Source: Candidatus Argoarchaeum ethanivorans (lineage in GTDB: Archaea; Halobacteriota; Methanosarcinia; Methanosarcinales; EX4572-44). Taken from it: a stretch of DNA of 64,000 nucleotides. A model generated the notes under the pieces. It was not told where the DNA came from and did no database searches. It saw only the letters and a program-made list of their open reading frames with translations. Location of the stretch: the NCBI GenBank assembly GCA_004193545.1, contig RPGO01000035.1, positions 1 to 64,000 on the forward strand, in the 5' to 3' direction. The position numbers and the translations under genes were made by a program. Positions 54,112-62,664 of this stretch are shown piece by piece. Position 1 is the stretch's first letter, and each line of letters begins with the position of its first letter.

Positions 54112-55071
54112 ATGGATAACAGTGTCTCACGCAATGAATTTTATTCTCTATTAACAGAGTTTAAAAACCCACTTTTTTTATGCCATCGAAATGCAGATCC
54201 GGATGCTATTGGAAGTGCTTACTCTCTTAAAGAGGTATTTGGCGGAAGCATTGGCGTAATCGATAGTGTTGACCGCATAAGTTCTACCCTCATCAATCGC
54301 CTCGACATGAAGGTGCTCTACAACCCTGATATATCAATGTATGATATCACTGTTGTGGTCGATACATCTACTGATGTTCAACTAAACAATATCAAACTTG
54401 AAAAATACTGCATTATTGACCATCATACGACAAATACCATGCTGGAGGGAGCAGAGTTCCATCTCATAGAACATAGAACCTCGACAGCAGAAATCGTTTA
54501 CACAATGCTTCATGAAACCGGGCATTCATTCTCTACAGAAATGGGCATAGCACTGATAACAGGAATCATCACAGACACAGGACATTTTAAACACGCTACA
54601 GCAGATTCACTATATACCACCGCCAGTCTGCTTGAAGAAAGCAGGGTCAGCTATGGCGAAGTTCTTGAACTTCTTTCTTCCACGCCGCATGATATATCCA
54701 TGCGCATCGCCATGCTAAAGGCAGCCATGCGCACAAAGATCGAACGGGCGAATGACTGGATTATCGCAACTTCTTATGTCAGCTCATTCAATGGCACGGC
54801 AGCATCCACCCTGGTGAATATTGGAGCAGACGTTTCATTTGTAGCAACTCCTATTGGGGAGATGGTCAGGATCAGCAGCAGAGCCCGGCGCACCGCCATT
54901 GAAAGGGGTGTGACACTTGGAAAAATTCTTGAGGAGATTGGAAAAACACATGGCGGGACAGGGGGAGGACATAACGGTGCAGCAGGACTTGAAGTAATAG
55001 GCGACAAAGATCAGATACTATCGGAATGTGTAAAACGTGTGAAAAAAATATTGCTCAAGCGAAACCTTTGA
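54112..55071 (+). CDS. DHH/DHHA1 family phosphoesterase
   Basis: This is a 319-residue protein. Motif I is CHRNADPDAIGSAYSL, motif II VVDTSTDVQ, the DHH motif IIDHHTTN and motif IV around GIITDTGHFKHAT. The DHHA1 substrate-binding GGTGGGHNGAAG is near the C-terminus. Proteins of this type are nanoRNase/oligonucleotide or c-di-AMP/pApA phosphodiesterases or RecJ-like nucleases. A DacZ-type c-di-AMP synthase is encoded 1.3 kb downstream, which makes cyclic dinucleotide turnover an attractive but unproven role. Confidence 0.88.
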   Translation: MDNSVSRNEFYSLLTEFKNPLFLCHRNADPDAIGSAYSLKEVFGGSIGVIDSVDRISSTLINRLDMKVLYNPDISMYDITVVVDTSTDVQLNNIKLEKYCIIDHHTTNTMLEGAEFHLIEHRTSTAEIVYTMLHETGHSFSTEMGIALITGIITDTGHFKHATADSLYTTASLLEESRVSYGEVLELLSSTPHDISMRIAMLKAAMRTKIERANDWIIATSYVSSFNGTAASTLVNIGADVSFVATPIGEMVRISSRARRTAIERGVTLGKILEEIGKTHGGTGGGHNGAAGLEVIGDKDQILSECVKRVKKILLKRNL

Positions 55072-55171
55072 GATCTGGATGTTTGTAGAATGAGAAGGTT
55101 TGGATAATAGAGCAAGCGTTTACTAAGTACACAAAGCATATAAGCATTGTACTGTATTAAAGTCGTTCGTG

Positions 55172-56038
55172 ATGTTAGTTTACGTTAATGGAGAATATGT
55201 TCCACAAAACATGGCAAAGACATCATTGTACGATCATGGTTTTCTTTATGGTGACGGTGTTTTTGAAGGGATTCGTGCTTATAATGGCAGAGTCTTTCGA
55301 TTAAATGAACATGTTGATAGATTATACGACTCCGCACACGCAATTACTCTTAAAATCCCGATTACGCCTGATAAAATGTTGGAAGCCATTCTTGAGACAC
55401 TTCGTTGCAATAATTTAACTGATGCATATATCAGACCTATTGTAACACGTGGTATTGGAGATCTTGGTCTTGATCCACTTAAATGTCCACGACCCAATGT
55501 ATTTATCATTACCGAGGAATGGGGTGCAATGTATGGCGACCTTTACGAAAAAGGGCTTACTGCAGTAACTGTAGGTATTAAACGAAATAGAATTGATACG
55601 CTACCCCCTAACATCAAGTCTCTTAACTACCTTAATAATATTCTTGCCAAGATAGAAGCAAATGAAAAGGGTGGGAATGAAGCAATTATTCTTGATACCA
55701 ATGGATATATTTCTGAAGGTTCTGGAGATAACATATTCATCGTAAAAAAAGGCATTATCTACACACCACCACCGCTTAACAACCTGAAAGGTATTACACG
55801 TGCGGCAGCTATTATGCTTGCAGAGAAAAATAATTATTCCTTAATTGAAACAAACATAGGACTCTTTGATTTATATACAGCAGATGAAGTATTTGTCACT
55901 GGAACAGCAGCAGAAATAGCACCTGTAACCAAAGCTGATGGCAGAATAATCGGGGACGGTAAACCGGGTAATATTACCAGGTGCCTGATGAAAGATTTTG
56001 TAAAACTGCGAAACAGCGAGGGTGTACCGATATATTAG
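55172..56038 (+). CDS. ilvE: Branched-chain amino acid aminotransferase
   Basis: This is a 288-residue class IV PLP enzyme. The family start is [20 protein letters not shown], then [16 protein letters not shown]. The PLP lysine lies in [32 protein letters not shown] and [18 protein letters not shown] complete the active site. The GTG at 55169 is directly before the ATG at 55172; I use the ATG. It catalyses the last step in Leu/Ile/Val synthesis. Confidence 0.93.
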   Translation: MLVYVNGEYVPQNMAKTSLYDHGFLYGDGVFEGIRAYNGRVFRLNEHVDRLYDSAHAITLKIPITPDKMLEAILETLRCNNLTDAYIRPIVTRGIGDLGLDPLKCPRPNVFIITEEWGAMYGDLYEKGLTAVTVGIKRNRIDTLPPNIKSLNYLNNILAKIEANEKGGNEAIILDTNGYISEGSGDNIFIVKKGIIYTPPPLNNLKGITRAAAIMLAEKNNYSLIETNIGLFDLYTADEVFVTGTAAEIAPVTKADGRIIGDGKPGNITRCLMKDFVKLRNSEGVPIY

Positions 56039-56401
56039 TCGCGAGCACTTACATTTCAGGGTTTAAAACACGAAATTATTTTCTATTTGTTTCATGAACT
56101 TTACACAATCGGAAACATATATCTTATCTAGTTCAATCATCCTTCTCGCCCATTCTTTTTTACAGATGTTGATATAAATGATTTTTCAGTAAGCCACGCT
56201 ATAACTACACTTCGCACAACATCTGAATCTTATGATTTTAACGAAGGCAACAACAAGAGAAATCTCGGTAGCAACCTTGTAGAGACGAACTCGTAATTGG
56301 GTATAACGATGGGATATGTGCAACGCAAATTACAGAGAGAGTCAATTTTTTAGGAGAAGATATTAATAAGTGTGTTGAACAACTGGTATACACCTAAGAA
56401 T
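56039..56401 (+). other. 363-bp gap with an ORF remnant
   Basis: Between about 56155 and 56296 the plus strand reads FFTDVDINDFSVSHAITTLR, then SYDFNEGNNKRNLGSNLVETNS and a stop. It has no start codon, so it is probably the tail of a lost gene; I do not recognise it. An AGGAGA at 56351 is 15 bases from the GTG at 56372, which the ORF track uses for the next gene. Confidence 0.35.
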
Positions 56402-57283
56402 ATGAAATACATTGAGCCAATTATCAAAGCCTGTATTGATATCGCCAAAAGCATCAATGCACCTATCATCTGCCTGAGCGATCTCCCCATCAAAACAGAT
56501 GATGTGCCGGTTATTATTGCTGAGAATAGCACACTGAAGATCAATAAACTGATGCCGGTGGTAGAATCAGACTCTGAAGGTGGACAATTCATACAAATTC
56601 TAAAAAATATAGAATCTCATAGTAAAACGTCCTCGGAACAGATTTCAGATGCTGCGGTTCTCTCCTATATCGGCGGGTTGTTAAAAGGAGACTATGTAGT
56701 TGGTATTGTAGAGATACAAGACTCCGTCTCTATCGTGGTTCATGATTTAACAGAAAATAAGATTATAAATGAACTTCTGGATTGCGGTGAAAGAGTGGAT
56801 ATGCGCCTGTTGCTCTCTGTAATGAATGTTGCCTTTGATATTGCTACTTTTGGCAGAGAAGGTGTGCCAATCGGATGTGCCTTTGTTATTGGGGATGCGG
56901 ATGAGGTGATGCGCAGATCCCACCAGCTTGTACTCAATCCTTATTATGGTCATAAGAGTGAAGAGCGCGATGTACTTGATCCATATACATGGGAGGCTCT
57001 CAAAGAGTTTGTGCAGCTTGATGGTGTAATTGTTATTGATGATGAGGGGCTCGTTGTTGCAGCAGGCAGATATCTCGATGTTGATGCAAGGGAAATATCA
57101 ATCAAACAGGGGCTTGGTGCACGACACGCCGCTATTGCAGCCATTACCAGGGATACCCAGGCAGTAGGCGTTGCAGTCTCGCAGACCGGTGGAGTTGTTC
57201 GTGTTTTCAAGGATGGCATAGCAGTTGTTGAAATAAATTCTACCACAAAGATTATAAATAAATATGGAATCGATAAGACATAA
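56402..57283 (+). CDS. dacZ: DacZ-type diadenylate cyclase (c-di-AMP synthase)
   Basis: This is a protein of about 293 residues with a C-terminal DisA_N/DAC domain. VQLDGVIVIDDEGLVVAAGR carries the DGA-like motif as DGV. QGLGARHAAIAAITRDTQAV carries the RHR-like motif as RHA, as in archaeal DacZ variants. The N-terminal about 150 residues are the archaea-specific domain. I prefer the ATG at 56402 (MKYIEPIIKACIDIAKSI); the GTG at 56372 is the alternative. It makes c-di-AMP, which controls osmolyte transport. It overlaps the following lipoprotein gene by 20 bases. Confidence 0.82.
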   Translation: MKYIEPIIKACIDIAKSINAPIICLSDLPIKTDDVPVIIAENSTLKINKLMPVVESDSEGGQFIQILKNIESHSKTSSEQISDAAVLSYIGGLLKGDYVVGIVEIQDSVSIVVHDLTENKIINELLDCGERVDMRLLLSVMNVAFDIATFGREGVPIGCAFVIGDADEVMRRSHQLVLNPYYGHKSEERDVLDPYTWEALKEFVQLDGVIVIDDEGLVVAAGRYLDVDAREISIKQGLGARHAAIAAITRDTQAVGVAVSQTGGVVRVFKDGIAVVEINSTTKIINKYGIDKT

Positions 57284-57977
57284 CAAAAAAATTATAATAT
57301 CAGTTCTCTTGTTGTTTATTTTTACATCTCTTGGATGTATACAACAGGCTGACATTACTCCTGACTCCACTGAATATGTTTTTAATTACACTCCTTACAA
57401 TTCTATAGCTTATTATATTATGGAAGATGGTGTAAAAACCGTTTATGTAATACATAATGCCACTCAACTGGATCTTATATATATGACTTCGGCATCATCT
57501 AGATCAAATTTCGGAATGTCCAATATAGTAGCAGTGAACAGGGGAAATACAGCAAATTCTTATTCGTATACTATTTCGTCTCGTGTTATAAAAGGTAGAA
57601 AACATGTGTTTATTGAGTTCCCACCATCTACAGACTTTGTTGCATACACTGAAAAACTCGAAGGAAATACGCTTGCACGAGAAATAAAAGGTAATAACCA
57701 GATAAAAGTTGTGCTTTTGCCTGATTATACTACTGGAAGTCGTTTTTTAGGAATGCCGATACCAAAACCAGATAAGATGTATGAAGATGACTCTGGCAGA
57801 ACGATTATGGAATGGACTGGCTTGGATATAAAAGGTTTCTCTGTCAAATACTACAAAAGGTCAGCGCCCATCACATTGACCTACTTTTTCACGATCCTTG
57901 CTGTAGCAGCAATGCTGGTACTAACCTATTATCGGTTAAAAATACAGGTGCTTCGAAAAAGAAGAGAGGGGGAATAA
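57264..57977 (+). CDS. Membrane-anchored lipoprotein (DUF5803-like)
   Basis: This is a 237-residue protein. The signal ends in a lipobox (LLFIFTSLGCIQQAD). An extracytoplasmic beta-rich domain follows (AYYIMEDGVKTVYVIHNATQ, VFIEFPPSTDFVAYTEKL). A C-terminal transmembrane helix (LTYFFTILAVAAMLVLTYY) precedes the basic LKIQVLRKRREGE. The layout resembles archaeal DUF5803 proteins. The function is unknown. Co-transcribed with dacZ, suggesting an envelope-stress link. Confidence 0.75.
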   Translation: MESIRHNKKIIISVLLLFIFTSLGCIQQADITPDSTEYVFNYTPYNSIAYYIMEDGVKTVYVIHNATQLDLIYMTSASSRSNFGMSNIVAVNRGNTANSYSYTISSRVIKGRKHVFIEFPPSTDFVAYTEKLEGNTLAREIKGNNQIKVVLLPDYTTGSRFLGMPIPKPDKMYEDDSGRTIMEWTGLDIKGFSVKYYKRSAPITLTYFFTILAVAAMLVLTYYRLKIQVLRKRREGE

Positions 57978-58007
57978 AAACTGGTGTTTGCATAACACGA
58001 ACGGCAT

Positions 58008-58166
58008 TCATGCATCAACACGATAAGATAAACCACATTCCTGACATGAATAAATAATATATTCAAAGCCAGACTCATTTTTCCCTCTGGTGGTACGCAT
58101 CCAGCTTCCACAGGTGGGGCACTTGTGGTCAACAAGACTTCGATTTTTAGAACTCACATCAGGCAT
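58008..58166 (-). CDS. Small zinc-ribbon protein (52 aa)
   Basis: Too short for the ORF track. From the ATG at 58166 it reads MPDVSSKNRSLVDHKCPTCG, then SWMRTTRGKNESGFEYIIYS and CQECGLSYRVDA, with two CxxC pairs typical of a zinc ribbon. There is no good ribosome site. The minus strand just upstream (58167-58340) is also open (GDVRVPYLHFKPKYGKQHLK) but has no start codon. It is a conserved-looking archaeal mini-protein or the 3' exon of a decayed gene. Confidence 0.6.
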   Translation of the reverse strand: MPDVSSKNRSLVDHKCPTCGSWMRTTRGKNESGFEYIIYSCQECGLSYRVDA

Positions 58167-58341
58167 ACTTTGTTGCCATAGCAAGGATGCTGTAAATAGG
58201 TTGTGGTGTGCCGCAACTTGAGCTTTTCAAGTGCTGCTTACCGTATTTGGGTTTGAAATGAAGGTAGGGCACGCGAACGTCACCAAAAAACAGCCCAGGT
58301 TCAGATATACTTTTCTTTGTTAAAATCCATGCTGTGGTATT

Positions 58342-58995
58342 GTGAACATCCTGTTACAATCTGCAGAAGATATTAGATATCTATTAAAGGTGGGTTATCC
58401 CCGCAACAGTGTTATCAGGTTTGTATGTGATCGCCATCGTATCATTAAAGCACAACGAATGCTACTTTCACGCGTTGTCTTTGATATTACAACTGTTCTG
58501 ACGCGTAAATCAAAAATGGTTGACTGTAGTGCTATTGATGGAGCATACGTGTGGGTTGATGGCTTCAATGTCCTCTTTGGTGTGGAATGTATTTTTTTAA
58601 ATGAACCTGTGTTTGTATGCGATGACGGATTTTTCAGGGATTTACGTGGTGGTGTTCGAAATTATAGGTTAACGGACACCTCTTTTCAAGCCATTGATGC
58701 AATACTTTCTTTTTTTTCTGACCACAATCCTTCACGGGTAGAGTTTTTGTTTGATGCCCAGATTAGCAGAAGTGGTGAGCTTTCAGCAGTGTGTGGGAAA
58801 AAATTAAAGTCCTTTGGGATTAATGGTATTTCAAGAACATCGAAGCGTGTTGATTTTGAACTCAAACAGTGCAGAGACATCGTTGCAACATCGGATGGTA
58901 TCATTATAGACAAGGTGGATCGTGTGTTAAATCTTGTTTGCTGCATTTTCAAAAAGATGGGTAAAACTGCAAAAACTCTTGATGAGGTTACATGA
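58342..58995 (+). CDS. DUF434/DUF5616 family protein
   Basis: This is a 217-residue archaeal protein starting at the GTG. The N-terminal DUF434 reads YLLKVGYPRNSVIRFVCDRH and RIIKAQRMLLSRVV. The C-terminal part (VWVDGFNVLFGVECIF, VEFLFDAQISRSGELSA, RDIVATSDGIIIDKV) has the arrangement of acidic residues of a Toprim- or PIN-like nuclease fold. The role is unknown. It overlaps the next gene by 4 bases. Confidence 0.8.
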   Translation: MNILLQSAEDIRYLLKVGYPRNSVIRFVCDRHRIIKAQRMLLSRVVFDITTVLTRKSKMVDCSAIDGAYVWVDGFNVLFGVECIFLNEPVFVCDDGFFRDLRGGVRNYRLTDTSFQAIDAILSFFSDHNPSRVEFLFDAQISRSGELSAVCGKKLKSFGINGISRTSKRVDFELKQCRDIVATSDGIIIDKVDRVLNLVCCIFKKMGKTAKTLDEVT

Positions 58996-59861
58996 AGAAC
59001 ATAGGCATTGTAGTAACCGATCCTTCTGACTGGACCGCCTTATCCTTTATCAGCAATGTGAAAGCACAGGGCATGCATCCAGTGATTATTCAGCTTAGTA
59101 AAGCCATATCTGATATTGACCACATAAATTGTGATGGCAGGAATCTTGCTGATCTAGACGGGTTGCTGGTGCGGGATGTTGGATCTGGTGGGCTTGAATC
59201 AACAGCTTTTCGCTTTGATCTCTTGCTTGAGCTTGAACGTTCTGGCATGCCTGTCATCAACTCTCCATCTGCCATCCAGCTTGCAGCAAACAAACATCTC
59301 TCATACTGGAAATTAAAACGTGCTGGCCTTCCGCTTCCGAAAACCTGTGTGACCTCAAGTGTTGGGGAAGCTGCATCCTTTGTCAGGGAAGCTGGATGTG
59401 CTGTGGCAAAACCAATCTTTGGATACAAAGGGTACGATGTTGAGTTAATCAAAGAACAGCAACTGCATCGTATCGAGGAGATCATTCGAGAGCGTGGTGT
59501 TATATATCTCCAGGAGTTTATCACTCATGGTGGAAAAGATACCAGGGTCTTTGTTGTCGAGGGTATGGCGATTGGTGCAATCTATCGAGTAGCTCAAAAA
59601 GGAAGCTGGATAAACAATCTCAGTCGTGGCGGTATTCCACAGTCATGTACGCTCACGACAGCACAACAGGATATTGCTGTAAAAGCAGCATCTGCACTTG
59701 GTTCCGTATACGCGGGAGTTGACCTCGTTGAAGATGAAGAGGGAACTTTTGTGCTTGAAGTGAATGGCACCCCATCTGGATACGGTTTGTACCAAACTCT
59801 TGGCATCAATGCTGCTCAATATATTGTCGAAGCACTGCTCAGAAGCTTGATTGTGCCTTGA
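58992..59861 (+). CDS. mptN: RimK-type ATP-grasp ligase, probable tetrahydromethanopterin:glutamate ligase
   Basis: This is a 289-residue ATP-grasp enzyme. VINSPSAIQLAANKHLSYWKL, then VAKPIFGYKGYDVELI and FVLEVNGTPSGYGLYQTLG carry the nucleotide and Mg ligands of the RimK family. In methanogens the MptN member adds glutamate to tetrahydromethanopterin, giving tetrahydrosarcinapterin, the C1 carrier of Methanosarcinales, which would fit the cdh and fwd genes here. CofF (F420) and lysine-biosynthesis homologues are close relatives, so the substrate is uncertain. Confidence 0.72.
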   Translation: MKNIGIVVTDPSDWTALSFISNVKAQGMHPVIIQLSKAISDIDHINCDGRNLADLDGLLVRDVGSGGLESTAFRFDLLLELERSGMPVINSPSAIQLAANKHLSYWKLKRAGLPLPKTCVTSSVGEAASFVREAGCAVAKPIFGYKGYDVELIKEQQLHRIEEIIRERGVIYLQEFITHGGKDTRVFVVEGMAIGAIYRVAQKGSWINNLSRGGIPQSCTLTTAQQDIAVKAASALGSVYAGVDLVEDEEGTFVLEVNGTPSGYGLYQTLGINAAQYIVEALLRSLIVP

Positions 59862-59936
59862 TTGCTAGCGCACTTGATTGCTAGCGCAATCGAGAATTAG
59901 CCGTTAACCGTTATTTTCTGCATACGGAGTATGCAG
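59857..59936. repeat. Composite hairpins at the mptN / PPAT 3' ends
   Basis: CTTGATTGC/GCAATCGAG lies at 59873-59894, with a partial direct repeat CTTGATTGCTAGCGCA at 59857. A linker GAATTAGCCGTTAACCG follows, then a second stem CTGCATAC/GTATGCAG at 59918-59936, which overlaps the PPAT 3' end. It sits between two convergent genes, ideal for a two-way terminator. Confidence 0.85.
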
Positions 59937-60380
59937 TGGCACGCCATTTACATCAATCTCACCGTTTGCAATGCGGGAGGAAGAAATTGGCTTTCCATCA
60001 TGTGCAAGTGCATAATCTACACATATTATTTTAATCTCTGGCAGACATCTCTCCTTTCGCTTTTTATTAAGCTCAACAACCACTGAAAAGGTTTCAGGCG
60101 AGACCACAATATAATCAAAGTCATCGCTCAGTGCAGGACCAAGAGCATCATTTAGCTGCACAACTGTCACGTTCACATAAAAACCTGAAACAAAATTGAG
60201 CACCTGCTGACATCGCACATCAAAATCTGCAACATGGTGACTCTTCGAGGAAGCAAACCTGTTTGAAGTAATGCCAATAACCACTTCTCCAGCTTTTGCA
60301 ATCTCACATGCACGGGCAAGCACCTTACGATGCCCTGGATGCAAAAACTCGAATGTTCCGCCAACAGCAACCCGAATCAT
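59904..60380 (-). CDS. coaD: Archaeal pantetheine-phosphate adenylyltransferase
   Basis: This is a 158-residue nucleotidyltransferase. The T/HxGH motif is VAVGGTFEFLHPGHRKVLAR, the middle is GEVVIGITSNRFASSK, and the ISSSRI motif lies in DGKPISSSRIANGEI. These match the archaeal PPAT (COG1019), which makes dephospho-CoA. The C-terminal residues lie in the hairpin repeat, so the end may have been altered by it. Confidence 0.87.
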   Translation of the reverse strand: MIRVAVGGTFEFLHPGHRKVLARACEIAKAGEVVIGITSNRFASSKSHHVADFDVRCQQVLNFVSGFYVNVTVVQLNDALGPALSDDFDYIVVSPETFSVVVELNKKRKERCLPEIKIICVDYALAHDGKPISSSRIANGEIDVNGVPLHTPYAENNG

Positions 60381-60416
60381 ACGAACAGCACATTACCACT
60401 ATCAAATAAAACCTTA

Positions 60417-60489
60417 CTGCAAACACACTGTCTGCATAAGTTACAAAGAAAGGAGTATCACTTTTGCTGCCTATACCATTTCCATATAG
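60417..60489 (-). pseudogene. Orphan fragment of an S-layer duplication domain
   Basis: On the minus strand, GGCAGCAAAAGTGATACTCC and CTTTGTAACTTATGCAGACA match the S-layer gene at 8605-8660 and 9490-9545 (encoding GGKSDVPLFVTYVDSVFAG) with a few changes. Only about 70 bases remain, just before the IS1634 element. It is a relic of another S-layer gene or of recombination. Confidence 0.7.
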
Positions 60490-60584
60490 GTACAGTTCTG
60501 TTTATCGAGTGAACAAGGGTTAAATAGTTTTAAACTTGACTTTCAAACATACCCCAAAAAACACCATCATCCGACCCAATCGAT

Positions 60585-62298
60585 GTATGACCTATCAAAA
60601 CATAAACCCCCTTGCCACCGATTTCCCCAACTTACCATAAATTTTTCCATATCCAGCAGAGAAAATAATCGAGCTTGTTTTACATCCATCTCTTCAACCA
60701 TCATCACAATGTCCCCACCAGTCTTCTCCTGCACAAGAGCAAGACGTATCCCCCCAACTCATCAACAAGCCGCACAATGCTCAATCGAAGATGTTTGCAT
60801 TTCCATGCCAGATACCTGTAGAAAATCATACCCACAACACATAAGAAAATGTGCGCCCGGATGTTGAAATCCTTATGATGGTTAACCGGTCCAACCGGAA
60901 CAAGAAGTACATCATTTAGCAGCTTGAAATCGTCCTCAACAAGATACTTCTGGTTGTACGTCTTCGCAATCTTTTTGGAATGCCATGCATGTAGATCAGT
61001 AAAAACAATAGTCTTTCCAAAACCCGCATAACGCTTCTTTTCCACATCATCCAGGGTCCACACCGCCAGAGTCGGCTTTTTCTTGCCAGGTGGCACCGCG
61101 CCAATTTTATACCCAAACACCGATCTGAAATCCTTGTAAATGATCCCACTCACCTCCTGCTCCACGCTGCCATAATCCCGCTCCTTCCCCCTGTTGCTCC
61201 CAAGCCTTCTTTGCAGATCGGTAAGTTTCGCCAGCATCTTTGCTTTTCTTTTTTCATAGCTTTCCATCTGTTTTTTATGCGAGGCAGCACTGTAGAGGAC
61301 AACAGTAGTGAATTCCTTCCCGAAGAATTCGTGCTTTGTTCGATAACCATATATCTTATTGCCCTTTGAATTTGTATACAAATATTTGTAATCATCAACC
61401 GATATTTCCAAAAGTTGTTCCGCTTGATTATGTTTCGCAGAAGCTACAACATTCATCCGGGACGTCACATCTTCGATATTTACTGTGGAATTGTTGCCCT
61501 TGTCAAAGACCAGTATCATGTCGTCAGTCTCTATCTTCAGATTGGTCAGCCGCTCCGTGAGTGCATCCAGCAGTTCCGGGAATATCCTGGAATCATGTCT
61601 ATTCCCTTCGTAGACTTCGTGCATGAATGGCACATTATCTTCGGATACGGTAAGCCCCATACATATCTGTTTCATATGGTTTCTGTATTGTTTGTTCTTC
61701 CCGTTCTGCGGCAGTTCTTCTCCTTTTGTGATGTAATTGAACCAGTTGGTTTCATCGAGGAAAAGTATCCGGGGCGTCATGCCTTTCTCGATAAGCGCCT
61801 TGCACAGGTCGTCTTCGATTTTCTTGCTGGTTTCGTGGTCTACGTATTTGTAGTGGTTCAGGAAGTTCTGGAAGGTCAGTTTGTGCGGAAACTTCCATAT
61901 TAGACTCAATGCGGATTTATCGAACCATTTCTGCATGGCATTCTCTGATAACGCTCCGTCGCACCTTCCGATGATGTTCAAGAGGAGATACTCGCCAACT
62001 GTTAAGCCTTCTATCTTCTTCTTGTTGGTATGTCGGTTTACAGTCTCTATAAAGTTCAGTTCCTCGGATATGGCAAGGAGCGCGGCGGTTTTTCCGTATT
62101 GGAATGATGTTAGCTTGATGTGTGGTAGTTCTGTTGCCCGTTCCTTCAGTTCGACGATCTTTTTCGCAGTTCCGAGGTACTTTTGCCACACCTGCTTGGG
62201 CTTGCCATCGACTCTTGCCATTTCAACGGCGTACCAATAGAGGTGACCTTTGATCTTCTTCTTTCTCAATGACACCATGTGGGTATATTAGGTCATAC
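60585..62298 (-). mobile_element. IS1634-family insertion sequence
   Basis: The ends GTATGACCTA (60585 onward) and TAGGTCATAC (to 62298) form a 10-bp inverted repeat around one transposase gene. A further TAGGTCATAC occurs at 62364-62373, so the true right end could lie there or an earlier copy may be nested. No target duplication is obvious. Confidence 0.7.
60704..62278 (-). CDS. IS1634-family transposase, frameshifted near the C-terminus
   Basis: This is a 524-residue DDE transposase. YWYAVEMARVDGKPKQVWQK is the family N-terminus. The catalytic core is ILFLDETNWFNY, DDMILVFDKGNNST and the late E region around KYLVEDDFKLLND. The ORF ends in YVLLLCRRRLVGTL, but restoring one G in the G6 run at about 60760 gives LVDELGGIRLALVQEKTGGD and about 45 further residues. 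The element may therefore be dead, or the run miscalled. Confidence 0.85.
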   Translation of the reverse strand: MVSLRKKKIKGHLYWYAVEMARVDGKPKQVWQKYLGTAKKIVELKERATELPHIKLTSFQYGKTAALLAISEELNFIETVNRHTNKKKIEGLTVGEYLLLNIIGRCDGALSENAMQKWFDKSALSLIWKFPHKLTFQNFLNHYKYVDHETSKKIEDDLCKALIEKGMTPRILFLDETNWFNYITKGEELPQNGKNKQYRNHMKQICMGLTVSEDNVPFMHEVYEGNRHDSRIFPELLDALTERLTNLKIETDDMILVFDKGNNSTVNIEDVTSRMNVVASAKHNQAEQLLEISVDDYKYLYTNSKGNKIYGYRTKHEFFGKEFTTVVLYSAASHKKQMESYEKRKAKMLAKLTDLQRRLGSNRGKERDYGSVEQEVSGIIYKDFRSVFGYKIGAVPPGKKKPTLAVWTLDDVEKKRYAGFGKTIVFTDLHAWHSKKIAKTYNQKYLVEDDFKLLNDVLLVPVGPVNHHKDFNIRAHIFLCVVGMIFYRYLAWKCKHLRLSIVRLVDELGGYVLLLCRRRLVGTL

Positions 62299-62431
62299 TG
62301 CTATCTATAGTTATTTGTTATAATCGATATGTATCGTGGCATTATACTAATATCAAAAGTTAGGTCATACAGCTTGAGAGACGGCATGAGGAAAGTTTAG
62401 GGGTCAATCTACGCTTCTTTGAAAGTCGAGT

Positions 62432-62614
62432 TTGAATCCGAGCTGTCCGGACTACCGAAAGAAGAACACAGGACACATCATTAAGAAGGGATTCAACGCC
62501 AAAGGTAACCAGATGTTCAAATGCAAGACTTGCGGTGTGAGATTTCCTGAGACCAAACTGTTGGAAATCGCAGATTCACTGCATTTAGCAATTAAAAAAA
62601 GTACAAATATCTAA
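62432..62614 (+). pseudogene. Zinc-ribbon N-terminal fragment of an IS1-type transposase
   Basis: CPDYRKKNTGHIIKKGFNAK, then GNQMFKCKTCGVRFPETK is the helix/zinc-ribbon start found in IS1-like archaeal transposases. The frame stops after 60 residues and no catalytic domain follows on this strand. The partial transposase at the right edge is on the other strand and could be from the same family. Confidence 0.6.
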
Positions 62615-62664
62615 TATATATTGGGAACTTTTGGAATCGTAGAGATATTAGGGACAATGATTTG

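Noticed and set aside
58167-58341. Minus-strand gene upstream of the small zinc-ribbon protein
   Set aside because: The frame is open and protein-like (GDVRVPYLHFKPKYGKQHLK) but has no start codon or ribosome site, so I mention it without calling a gene.
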